NCBI RefSeq assembly: GCF_958979055.1
Contig: NC_084892.1
Location: 25,272,501 to 25,336,500, forward strand
Direction: 5' to 3'
DNA length: 64,000 nt
Source of the DNA: Alnus glutinosa
Taxonomy: Eukaryota > Streptophyta > Magnoliopsida > Fagales > Betulaceae
Shown piece by piece: positions 25,615 to 35,284 of the stretch (its first letter is position 1; each line of letters starts with the position of its first letter). The notes beneath the pieces were generated by a model. That model was not told the DNA's origin and did not search any database. It saw only the letters and a list, made by a program, of their open reading frames with translations. Both the position numbers and the translations under genes were made by a program.

Positions 25615-25871
25615 AAAAATAAGTTTATTTATTTATTTTTTAATAAATTTATATTTTTTTTATTAAGATGGACATGTGTCACTATCTTATTAGCGACACG
25701 TGACACAGACGTGTATGGCTAACAGATTCAGTCAAAATGGTGGACGAAAAATCGACACAGGAATTAAAACGTAATTATTGCATACCACATAGATTTCTTA
25801 TAAATTTTTTAAATTATAGAGAATGAAAAATAATTATTACATATTATAGGGACTAAGAATAATTATCCCTT
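25227..25871. mobile_element. Large foldback element (about 645 bp hairpin)
   Basis: The two halves are complementary over about 300 bp each. aaggataattgcacc at the left pairs with the region ending aataattatccctt at the right, and gacacgtgtccatctt near 25419-25434 mirrors aagatggacatgtgtc near 25665-25680. The turn is a GC-rich palindrome near 25555 (ggtggctgggccacc). It has no coding capacity. Its right end lies about 170 bp upstream of the AKR-A TATA box. I could not define the flanking duplication. Confidence 0.65.
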
Positions 25872-25892
25872 TTATTATGACCTTTTCTTTTT

Positions 25893-25984
25893 CGGTGATG
25901 TTGGCGTATCTGTCAGCGTTCAATTAAAGCTTGGTCCCACACTCGGTGACGTGAGCGTATCCGTCAGCTTTACAGTCAAAGCTT
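25893..25984 (+). promoter_or_regulatory. Imperfect 40-bp direct repeat in the AKR-A promoter
   Basis: Two copies start cggtgatgttggcgtatctg at 25893 and cggtgacgtgagcgtatccg at 25944, and both end in aaagctt. The second copy contains tgacgtga, an ACGT-core bZIP-type motif. The repeat lies 60-150 bp upstream of the TATA box at 26042. The regulatory role is inferred. Confidence 0.4.
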
Positions 25985-26041
25985 TGACTCTTCCCATTCC
26001 AGGCTTCGTGAAATTCCAAGATGGTTACGTTCTTCTAGCAC

Positions 26042-26050
26042 TATAAAAAG
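26042..26050 (+). promoter_or_regulatory. TATA box of AKR-A
   Basis: tataaaaag lies 105 bp upstream of the ATG at 26147. A start site about 30 bp downstream would give a leader of roughly 75 nt. Confidence 0.7.
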
Positions 26051-26146
26051 GATCGGTCTTGTTCGGCTTTGCTTGGCATTGCCTATAAATCGCGGCAGCT
26101 CCGAGCCGAAAGACAGCGTGCGAGGTCCGAGTGGTTTTGTTGAGAA

Positions 26147-28910
26147 ATGGCGGCGAAGGCAATTCGATTCTTTGAGTTGAACACCGGAGCCAAGATACCT
26201 TCGGTTGGGCTGGGGACGTGGCAGGCCGACAGCGGTGTTGTCGGCAACGCCGTCACCACCGCCATCAAGGTATTGCTTCTAAAACGATTGAAACCGTGTA
26301 TAACTTCCCTTGTAGCTTCCCTGCAGATGATACAGTGTTAACCATCTGTTTGCTTACTGTTCTTCATGTGTCAATGGCAGGTCGGATATCGGCATATTGA
26401 TTGTGCTCAAGCTTATGGCAATGAGGACGAGGTAATTTTGCATTATAGTTTGGTTATTAGGCGTCTCTTTCACCTTTTTGGCATACCTCACTCCTTGAAA
26501 ACAGGGCAATCTGAGAAATTTGCTTGACCAATTTATTAGCCAGTTGAATATGTCAGAGTTTTTTTCTGCTGCAGAATATAAATTAAATAATTAAATTTAT
26601 ACCTTCTAATTCGTTTATTTCAAATCTGTTTAAACTTTTGGGATTTTAAGGAGCTCATAGATAATATATTAGATCGGGGTCTCTCCTTGTGTGGCCGTTT
26701 GCATCGGACAGCGGGTCTCGCATTCTAGCCATTCGAGCAGCCTAATAGCAGGATCCTCGTCCTGGAATATCTGATGAGGAGCGAGCGTTGCACAACATTG
26801 TACAATTTGTGCATAACACAAGATATATGAGTGAGACCCATGTGGTGAGTCTATTCACATGGTCCCATCCATGTATCTGTGTTGTGCACAAGTTGTAAAA
26901 TATTTTTGTGCAAGAATATTTTTCCTATCCGAATACTGTGTGATTGTACAAACTCTGCCTCCTTAGCATGATTTTTGCAGAAAAGTTGATTTTTACCGTC
27001 TCATTTTTGGAAGTACACAATAATAATGCATGAGAATTTCTAAACTCACTTCTCCTTAATGTTCATCTACTGTGGTTTACCTTTGTTCATCTGGTGATGT
27101 CTTATTAAGACAATTTCTCAAGCGACCAAACATTGTTTTTCTCTGCGCTTTATTGGAAACTATGGATTTTATATCATACAACGCTATAAGGGAAGCACAT
27201 TCTGCGGGCATAAATTGTGTCAATATTTTATATTATGCCATGTTGTGACGGTTAAATTACTTATCCCAAAAAGCTTAACTCGATAGGAAATGGTTAATTC
27301 AATAATTTAATTTATATTTTAACACCCTCCTTACACGTGGGTTCAAACTCTTTAATTAGTGTAGTTTATAACATGAAATGAGAGGTGAACTGTGAAATCA
27401 GGATTCGAATTCATGATCTCTGCTTTGATACCATGTTCAATCATCATTTATTCTAAAAATTTGAGCCGATAAGAAATAGTTAATTTAATTATTTAATTTA
27501 TATTTTAACAGTAACATAATTTATGGGTTATGTAGATTGGGTCTGCGTTGAAGAAGCTCTTTCATGATGGCGTAGTGAAGCGTGAGGACTTATGGATCAC
27601 CTCCAAACTCTGGTTTGTCTAGTACTTATATTGGACTTAGCTTGAAACTGTCCTAATTAAGTATTCTGTAATCTAAATTCAAATATGGTTACCTAGCACA
27701 GTTTCATTTCTGTTTTTTACTGTCTAACTAGAATTGTATTTACTTGCAGGTGTACTGATCATGCGCCAGAAGATGTACCAAAGGCATTAGACAAAACTTT
27801 GCATGACTTGCAACTTGACTATCTGGATCTGTATCTGGTATGTTTATCACAATTAAGCTTTGCTTTCCATGAACTATGGTGAGTGATATCACTAGTTCCT
27901 TTATACACATTAGTTGCCTTCCGAGTCCAACTGGGATAAAGTTATATCATGACATGCTTCATCCCATGCAATAGATCAAGATGCTTTGGGAGTCTCACAG
28001 GCACTGATTTCATTTGTAGATTCACTGGCCGGTTAGAATGAAAAAGGGGTCGGTTGGCTTTAAGCCTGAAAATCTTATCCAATCTGACATACCAAGTACA
28101 TGGAAAGCAATGGAGGCGCTCTATGATTCTGGAAAGGCTCGAGCTATTGGAGTAAGCAATTTCTCCTCAAAGAAGCTTGGGGATCTTTTGGAGATAGCTC
28201 GCGTGCCACCTGCTGTTGACCAAGTGGAGTGCCACCCTTCCTGGCAGCAGCCGAAACTACATGCATTTTGTAAATCTAAAGGAGTCCACTTGTCTGTAAG
28301 TATGCACATGAAGTGGTTTATAATTTCCATTTGCTAGTAAATCATGCAAAATAGAGTAATGGGAAGAGCTTCAGAAATGAAATGGATCTGTTTTCATTAT
28401 CTGTGATTTCTGAACAAATCTATTTTCTGGTTACTTAATGAACTTTTTCTTAATTCAGGCGTATTCACCATTGGGTTCCCCTGGTACGGGGAGTATCAAG
28501 AGAGAGGTCCTTAAGAATCAAATTCTGATTACAGTTGCAGAGAAATTGGGGAAGACTCCTGCACAGGTGGCTCTTCGTTGGGGACTGCAAATGGGTCACA
28601 GTGTACTGCCTAAGAGCACAAATGAGGCAAGAATCAAGGAAAATTTTGATGTGTTTGACTGGTCTATACCTGAAGATTTGTTTGCCAAGTTCTCTGAAAT
28701 TGAGCAGGCAAGTGGCTTAGCCCTATTTCTTTTATTTGTGCATTGCTCGGAACATTATACCAAAGTATAAAGAGGGCTTCACTACAATTTAAATGATGGA
28801 AGTTTTGGTCTTTATTCATGCAGGAGAGGCTAATCAAGGGTACTGCATTTGTTCACGAGACCTTCGGTGCCTACAAAACCATTGAAGAACTCTGGGATGG
28901 CGAGCTGTGA
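26147..28910 (+). CDS. AKR4C-like: AKR-A: NADPH-dependent aldo-keto reductase, AKR4C type, 316 aa
   Basis: AKR4C enzymes reduce aldehydes, reactive carbonyls and some sugars or ketosteroids with NADPH. The seven exons are 26147-26269, 26381-26431, 27536-27612, 27750-27837, 28020-28295, 28459-28707 and 28824-28910, giving 316 residues of the usual (beta/alpha)8 barrel length. The catalytic tetrad is complete: Asp48 (YRHID), Tyr53 (AYGNE), Lys82 (TSKLW) and His115 (IHWP). The cofactor motif AYSPLGS is intact at 206-212 and LPKST occurs further on. No transit peptide is obvious; the barrel begins almost at the start codon. Intron 6 uses a GC donor (cag|gcaagt). Intron 2 holds a TRIM and a MITE. 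This is the most canonical copy in the tandem family. Confidence 0.93.
26785..26915. mobile_element. Palindromic MITE in AKR-A intron 2, family copy 4
   Basis: gtgcataacacaagatatatg is mirrored by catccatgtatctgtgttgtgcac. It belongs to the same broad style as copies 1-3, with a central gacccatgtggtgagtc. Confidence 0.45.
27250..27510 (-). mobile_element. TRIM (miniature LTR retrotransposon) in AKR-A intron 2
   Basis: Two similar terminal repeats lie at 27250-27324 and 27434-27510. Both contain ttaatttatattttaaca and read TG to CA on the minus strand, apart from one eroded end. Next to the right repeat, on the minus strand, is tggtatcaaagcagag (27418-27433), which matches the primer-binding site for initiator tRNA-Met (TGGTATCAGAGC). 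Next to the left repeat is a purine-rich tract, aaggaggg. The flanks gtgac (27245-27249) and gtaac (27511-27515) fit a 5-bp duplication with one mismatch. At 261 bp with no coding sequence, it fits the TRIM class. AKR-B lacks it at the matching site. Confidence 0.75.
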
Positions 28911-30676
28911 GCAAACATCGGATTTTTGAAGCACTGCGCTTCCTCTTGTCTTGTTTGATCGTAGACTACTTTTTTTTTTCACTGCTTTTCACCTGGCGAG
29001 TGGTCCGGGATTGAGTTGCTTCTACTTCAGAAATGTGAAGTAATAAAAGAGCAATTGTGTTACTCATCGCATACCTGTGATGCAAAGATATGTAATGCCT
29101 TAGTTTCCGTCCACATAACTTGACCCAGTTAAATTGTAGTACTAGATAGCATTGTTTCTTAAACACCTTAGTTGAATAACTTGAATGACGACTCTAAATA
29201 ACAAGGAGCATTCCCGACTGGTAACCAATTTACTAAAAAGTTCTTCTATCCGATTATGCAAATCAGATGCAAAATATATTTATGATGCATTTGTAAATAA
29301 TGCAACACACACGTGCATATGTGTTTTTATTTGTTTCTTTTTCTTTCGCTTTCTCCCTCTCCTCCCTCCTCTCTCATCAAAACTCATTTACGCCTTAGCA
29401 AAATTGTAATATATTTCTGAATTTGAGAAATTGTATTTTAGTGTATGTCTATATGACAAAACTTATGTTTGTCATTTTAAGGTCACACTTATGTGAATCA
29501 CCTCAAAAATTTTGTTGACTTTATAGCAAATAATTATAAAAAAATAAAAAAATAAAAAAAATTGACCATTTTAAAATAAAAAATAACTTATAGTTGAAAA
29601 AATATCTTAGAATGAAATAGAGAAAGAAAGAAAAAATATTTAAATAATATAATGAAATAATAGATAATCGAATATATGGTATATTTTGAAACCAATAAGT
29701 TAAATTAGATAAAATAGGTTTCGGTTAGCCATTTTACATATAAAAATACATAAACTATTGTGAGTGCTCTAAGTCGTAATTCAAGCGAGTTTTCAAAAGT
29801 GGCTCACGTGGAAGTTCTCTAAAGATTTTTCAAACATTTGTTTGGTAAATGTATTTTAGGTAAATACCTTAAATTTGTTTTCAAGTAGTAATAAGAAGTA
29901 ATTGATTTGATATAAATTAGAAAGAATTTGTATGAAAAAAAAAATGAAAATGTTTTGTTTTGTTGTGAGTTTTTTTGTTTGAATAATAAAAAAATATATT
30001 ATTGATGTAATATAAATTTTTTTTTATTTTTTTGTTGAAATAAGCGTGGGAGGGAGAGTGGTTACCAAATAGGCCCATGTCTCCCGTTTCCTCTGTTTCC
30101 GCTCCCACTCCTCCTTCCTCCCCCACTTTTTTTTTTTTTTGGTCCTTTGTTGCCTCTTTTCTTCTGTTTTTTTTTTTTTCCTTGTTTTCTCTACAACTGG
30201 AACGCCAGACTACAACGTTTCCTCGCCTTTCTCCACCCACGCACCACCAATCTTCCCCCACCGACCTCTTCCGCCTCTGACGAAGGTTTCCACTACCGCG
30301 TGTGTACGTCACGTGCCAACAAGGTACGCGTGTGTACTGCATGCGCCGCTACTTCTGCCTCACCTTCTTCCTTGTAATTGCTTAAAAAAAAAAAAAAAAA
30401 CGAGAGTGGCCCACTGGCCCCAGACACTTTTTAGAAAACAATACTCAAAACTTATCAAAATATAAAACAAAAATCACACCTGAACTTGTTCATTTCATTC
30501 AAAAAGGATGACTGTTTGACAATGGTATCAGATTCACTACAATTTCTGCAGAATTTCAAATCATGTCAATTCATGCTGTTTTTTGCATTTGGAGACGAGC
30601 TATATAGTGGCTCTGACTTTAAGTCTTCATGTTTTTCTTAATTTTTTTTTAAAAAATTAAAATTAAAATTTTAGTT

Positions 30677-30722
<46 letters not shown>

Positions 30723-30828
30723 TTAGTTTGGCCCTTCTAATTTTTTTTTCTTTCAATTTTGCCCCTCTCAAATCTGAAAGGCTAGCTACGCCCTTGCTTG
30801 CATCTAATGGTTTAAAAAATGTTACTTA
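28911..30828. other. AKR-A 3' flank and intergenic DNA
   Basis: The first 250 bp are probably the AKR-A 3' UTR. A MITE terminus (tattgtgagtgctc) lies near 29755-29772. A poly-A-ended segment at 30063-30401 has 8-bp flanking repeats gagagtgg (30055-30062 and 30402-30409) and may be a retroposed sequence. A poly-T tract of about 44 bases lies near 30678-30721. It sits inside a probable eroded hAT element (about 30590-30805) whose right end, agctacgccctt, resembles the hAT terminus at 503-698. Confidence 0.45.
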
Positions 30829-30946
30829 CTTATTTATTTTTTTTGACATGTCCACACAAGAAGAAGATGGGGGATTCGAACTAGAGACCTCCGCTTCATG
30901 AGGCGTGGTCCCTAACTGATTGAACTATTCATTCGGGACAAAAAAC
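30829..30946 (-). mobile_element. tRNA-derived SINE with 14-bp TSD
   Basis: On the minus strand the head contains tagttcaatcagttaggg, resembling a pol III A box, and about 35 bp later agttcgaatcccc, a good B box. The 3' end is A-rich (caaaaaaaataaata). Direct repeats aaaaatgttactta (30815-30828) and aaaaatgctactta (30947-30960) flank it with one mismatch. Size (about 118 bp), promoter boxes, tail and duplication all fit a tRNA-derived SINE. Confidence 0.7.
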
Positions 30947-31048
30947 AAAAATGCTACTTATTAAAAATGTAGTATGTTACGGAGCCATAAAAATATATCA
31001 TTAAGATGTTTTTTCTTCATTTTTAAAGAAAGGCTTTTTCTTTAGAGT

Positions 31049-31974
31049 TGTTGGTACAGTTTCCGGTATGGTGACGTGTCGCCTAAGGATTCGCTGCCTG
31101 ACTTTTTACCGAACACTTCAACCCTGCAAAAAGGAACAAACAACTCGTCGGGGGTGCCGACCACGCCCACTCCGATGCCTAAGTCAGTCTAAAAGGTTTT
31201 CTGTATAGAATCCTTAATCTTAATCTCAAGAGCTTAGAGAATTCGTATCTTATACCTGGTGTGACGGTCTTTATTTATAGGCCGGACCTTCTTGACATTG
31301 AGTTGGATTAGGAGTTTGAGGAGTCCTAGCCCGGTTTGAATTTTAATCATATCTTCTGGGAATTTGAGTAGGAGTGTTGAATCCGCAGTTGATTGCGTTT
31401 GTACTTCTTTAAATTCGATTCCATGTCAATAATCATCTTATCCCATAAATCATGGATCTGTAGTTTATCCCTGATCTCCTGGGATTCTATCCTTATCGAA
31501 TTCTGAGACGGGTGTGGCGCATGGCACCTTCCTAGGAGACTGTAGCACATTTCAGCTGACCTCCGAGGTGATGACATCCGAGACGTTTCTACTCTTACCT
31601 GGAGATCTCGGGATATATCCGCATCATAACAGGGTTGTGTAAGTCCGAGATGTTTATACTCCGAGATGTTGACTCATCCAATGAATATCATCCCGAGGAG
31701 ATACCGCACCGACTCGATATCATACCGAGGTGTTATTACTCCGAGGCACAAATATCCGAGATATGTTTACTCCATCTTAGCTGGGAGATCTCGGGATATT
31801 TTACATACCGTAACCTGGAATGTCAAGACCGAGACATCGTCATATCTCCGAGATGTCTTCGGTCATAAACGACCTTCCCTTTGCTGGATGGAACCATGCG
31901 GAACAAGCAGCCGAGACATAACTCCGAGATGTCATTGGATCCACGTGTCTCTAGGGTTGATTTTATCCCTAACA
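31049..31974 (-). repeat. 3' LTR of the Tat retrotransposon
   Basis: It is 926 bp, starts tgttggtacag and ends ccctaaca on +, and matches the right-hand LTR except for three visible transitions (near 31505, 31592 and 31784). Its interior has many copies of a CCGAG core, often as ctccgagatgt, between about 31575 and 31930. Confidence 0.95.
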
Positions 31975-31995
31975 GTTACCCCCCTAATTCTCTAA
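31975..31995 (-). promoter_or_regulatory. Polypurine tract of the Tat retrotransposon
   Basis: On the minus strand, gagaattaggggggtaac lies directly against the 3' LTR. This is the expected position and composition for the plus-strand primer of reverse transcription. Confidence 0.7.
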
Positions 31996-32401
31996 TTTCA
32001 GAAATAAACGGAAATAAGAGAATTACTTTCCAGCTGCCAGTCTGTATCTGATGTTTGCGCAGGGCGCGTCTTTTCAACAGTTCAAATTTTGAATTTGACC
32101 GCTTCTTTTCCCAACGTCGACGTCATCTCTGCACAGCCGCCTTTTTGTCATCATTAAATGGTATCGTCGAGGCAGCGTATTTAATGCTGAATTTACGGAA
32201 GGCGCGCCTTTTCCTCTTCGGAAATTTTGAATCGACAGCGCCCTTTGGCATTTCGGACACGTGGTAGTGGAGGCGTTTAAAGTTGGGATATTGTACTGTT
32301 CACTCACTGATACTTCTTTTTCTCGATACTCCATTGTCGTCTTCCTCCCCAAACTTTTCCTTTCTCTGTATTTTTCTGTTTCTGCCTTTCTTCTTTCTTC
32401 C

Positions 32402-35166
32402 ATGGCTCCCAAGAAAGCTGTCTCAGCCTCGTCTCGGGTTCGGACAAAGAGACCCGACGGCTCTGTGGATCTTTCTCCTTTGGAGAGCAGGGTCGATTCC
32501 ATCATCTTCGCGAAGCATGAGGGTGTCCTTCGCTCGAACTATGAAATTTCTCCAACTGTGAAGATGTTCTATCAGGCGCCTGGAGCTCGGTTCATTAATG
32601 GCGGCGATATTACCCTTTATGAGAGGATGTTTCTTGCTGGGCTTCGATTACCGTTTCCGGAGATTGCTCGAGACTTCGTTCTTTTTCTGATGATCGCGCC
32701 CAGTCAGATAATGCCAAATGCTTGGCGGTACCTGTTCGCCTCTTACATCCTATGGAGGCTTGTGTTGAAGAAGGAGATGAACATCCTGCAATTCTTCCAC
32801 ATCTATAGGCCGAGGCAGACTGCAGAGGGAATGATTGAACTCTGCAGCCGTCACCCGCCTGTTTTCATCAAACTCAAGAGTGGGCTGACGAACAACAAGT
32901 TCTGGGAGATGCAGTTTTTCAGAGTTTCCGGGGAGTGGGAATGCCCCGAAGGTACTCTCCTTCCTAAAGATCGTATGATGCCTCGGACTTGGCAGTTGTT
33001 GCGACCTGACCGAAGTGACCCCCCTTCGCTCACTGTATCCGAACTGGAGGATGTTAAGGAGATAAGTGGGTGGTCCGCTGCCAGAGTCAAGGCCGACAAG
33101 TTTGAAGAAGTCGATTTTGACAATCTCGTCACCGAGGAGAATATGAGGCAGTTTCTCGGATATGACATTCCGAGAGACAAACAGTTAATCACCAAGAGGG
33201 GAGCTGTCAAGAAGAGGAATGAAGCCCCTCCATCCCCGAGACCTATGACTAAGAAGAGGTCACCTGAGGAAGTTCTCGGGGATGTTCCTGCACAAAAGAA
33301 ACAGAAGATTCCTTTGGCCGCCTCGGGTGCGAGGAGAACTCCTCCTTCGGCTCCATCACCTAGGGTAAGCGTTGAAGAGGGGTCTGCCAGCTTTCGGGGT
33401 TTCATTCCCGAGGCTAGTCCTGCTCCTTCCTTTGTTTCACGGGATGAGTCTGGCTCCGAGGCTTCGTTCCATGGTGAACAATGTGCGGTACCTGAGAGGT
33501 CTGGAGAAGGAGAAGGAAATGTACCTGAGGCCCGAGATGTCCCAGTTGCGCGTAGGGTAAAGCATCCGGCCAGGAAACGGAAGCTTACAGGCCAGGACCG
33601 AATGGCTCAAAGACTTGCGGACGCCGGGCGATTGTGGGGTAAAGCGGTTATAATACCTTCCGACAAAGAGGAAGTGCGTCAAGAGCCTGTCGCTTCAAGT
33701 GGTGACTTTCTCGAAGAGATGGATGAAGAAGTCGGCACCCCCCTAGACGAGCCTTTGGCTGAAGAGTCTGAAGTAGAAGGTACTCCCCGAACTCCTTCTT
33801 CGGAACGTCCAGAAACACCACCACCCCCTGAAGAAAATCGTGAAACGGGGTACTCCACCCCCCGAGTTTCATGTTCTGCGCCTATACAAACCGAGACTCC
33901 TACTGGACTGTCCGAGGCTGAGGACGTTGAAGAGCCTTACCCCTCTCGGGAAGTGATTGATCAGGGGGTGCCGGGATCTGCTCCTGGAACTCAAAGTCCC
34001 GATCAACCCGAAACAACTCCCCATGTTGGAGTGGCTGAGGAGTCTCGGATCGAATCCGAGAACGTTACTCCTGAAGCTGGCGTGCTCCCCGAGACTTCTA
34101 CTAGGAGCGAGTCTCGTGCTGAGGCCAGCCCAAGCACCGGGGCTGTACCTCAAGTGGGTCCTAGCTCTTCCTCCAGGGTCTCGGCCGGCTTCGAGATTTT
34201 GGGCAGGGGTCTTCTGGGTCATCCGATGGAGGCCATAAAGAACTTAATCCCCGAGGGATATCTGGGGAATGCAGGGGCGTCTTCTCCCGAGAAGATCGCC
34301 CAAGGCATTCTCATCTCTCATTATCAGGTAAGTTTCTGGAGCTAGGACTTTTTATTCTGTTTGCATCCCGATTCTGACTTTGCTTACTTTTTTCTTGACA
34401 GCTTCTTGTGAAGATGACTGCCCTCTGGCAGAAGTGCGAAAATTGTCCTGCGTCTCCGCCCACTCCTTCCCCCGAAGTTCAAGCCCGCATCTCGGGTTTA
34501 GAGGATGAAGTTGCGGCGCTGAAGTCTCTTCTTCAGTCCAAGGACGAGGAACTCGCGTCCCGGGAATCAATTATATCCGAGATGCGCTCTGCTAACGCTC
34601 GTTTGAGTAACGAAGTGGCGGAGGCCAACGGTCGATACGCTCGCTCTATTGAAAGTCTTTCTTCCGAGCTGGATCGTGCGGACCAATTGTCTATCCGTTT
34701 GTCGGCTGTGCAGAATGAATGCTCCGAGGCGTGCAAGAATGCGTTGAGTGCCGAGGCTGAAAAGGACAAACTCAAAGATGAGGTTGAAAGACTTACAGCC
34801 GAGAGGGATAAAGCTCTCAAGGCGCAGGATCACTCGGAGAGTCTCTTGATTCGTCTCAGGGCTAGATATGACGCCGATCGGGCAAAGCTTAAACGTTATC
34901 AGAAGCAGTTGAGCTATGCGCCTTATCTTCGGGATCAGAGTTGGGGTCGGGGTTGTCATTGGGGTTTCGAAAATTTTCGAACTTTGGTGACAAATCCTCA
35001 ATATAAATTTGATCCCGAGACGGTTGATCCGATGTTGGTGGGTTTTCCAGAAGAAGCCATTGATGAGATGGAGGAGTTTGGTAAGGACTTCATGCCCGAC
35101 GTTCCGAATTGGGGTCTTGACGCGCCAGTTCCCGAAGAAGACCCTCTTGACGATCCTGCTAGCTAG
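32402..35166 (+). CDS. Antisense gene of the Tat element (putative Transposase_28 domain, coiled coil), 896 aa if spliced
   Basis: This frame runs opposite to gag-pol. Exon 1 is 32402-34327 and exon 2 is 34402-35166. They join in phase across a 74-bp intron bounded by cag|gtaagt and ttgacag, giving 896 residues. Residues about 60-150 (GLRLPFPEIARDFV, then PNAWRYLFASYILWRL) resemble Pfam Transposase_28, a domain named from plant gypsy elements whose function is unknown. The middle is acidic, Pro/Ser/Glu-rich and probably disordered. Exon 2 starts a long heptad-rich coiled coil, then a C-terminal block with PYLRDQSWGRG. Antisense ORFs at this place are known in Tat elements. The frame is intact. 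The ATG at 32402 is the first in good context (tccATGG). Confidence 0.75.
34328..34401 (+). other. Predicted 74-bp intron in the antisense ORF
   Basis: The donor cag|gtaagt and the T-rich acceptor ttttttcttgacag are both strong plant signals. Without removal, exon 1 reads through only a few codons before a stop (SFWS). Confidence 0.7.
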
Positions 35167-35284
35167 AAGCTGTTTTCTTGAATTTTTATCTTCTCTTTTC
35201 TTTACCTGTACATTTTTCTTTGTATAAAACTTAGAATATGATATCTTTTGAATGAAATTTCTACCTTCTGCTTAGGCATTTTCT

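Larger units (their letters stand above)
21561..25890. other. Intergenic MITE-rich DNA
   Basis: No gene is supported. An inverted-repeat element with gaatattattcgaat near its end lies at about 21975-22150, with a relative at 57424-57598. A palindromic MITE (family copy 3) lies at 22836-22945, with mirrored arms around cccctcacatggaggtgggg. Related elements with short termini ending in a tgatgtggcagt-type box lie at about 23085-23530 and 23531-23716, and a piece of one at 23865-23940. A tandem repeat at 24672-24780 and the large hairpin at 25227-25871 are listed separately. Confidence 0.5.

Noticed and set aside
28121..28330. Minus-strand frame repeated at 48993-49202
   Set aside because: Both are reverse shadows of AKR exon 5, which explains why they look conserved.
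29917..30342. 141-codon minus-strand frame
   Set aside because: Low-complexity Lys/Arg-rich translation of a C/T-rich, poly-A-ended segment; no conserved motif.
32851..33405. 184-codon minus-strand frame opposite the antisense gene
   Set aside because: It mirrors codon bias of the + strand frame that carries the Transposase_28-like region.
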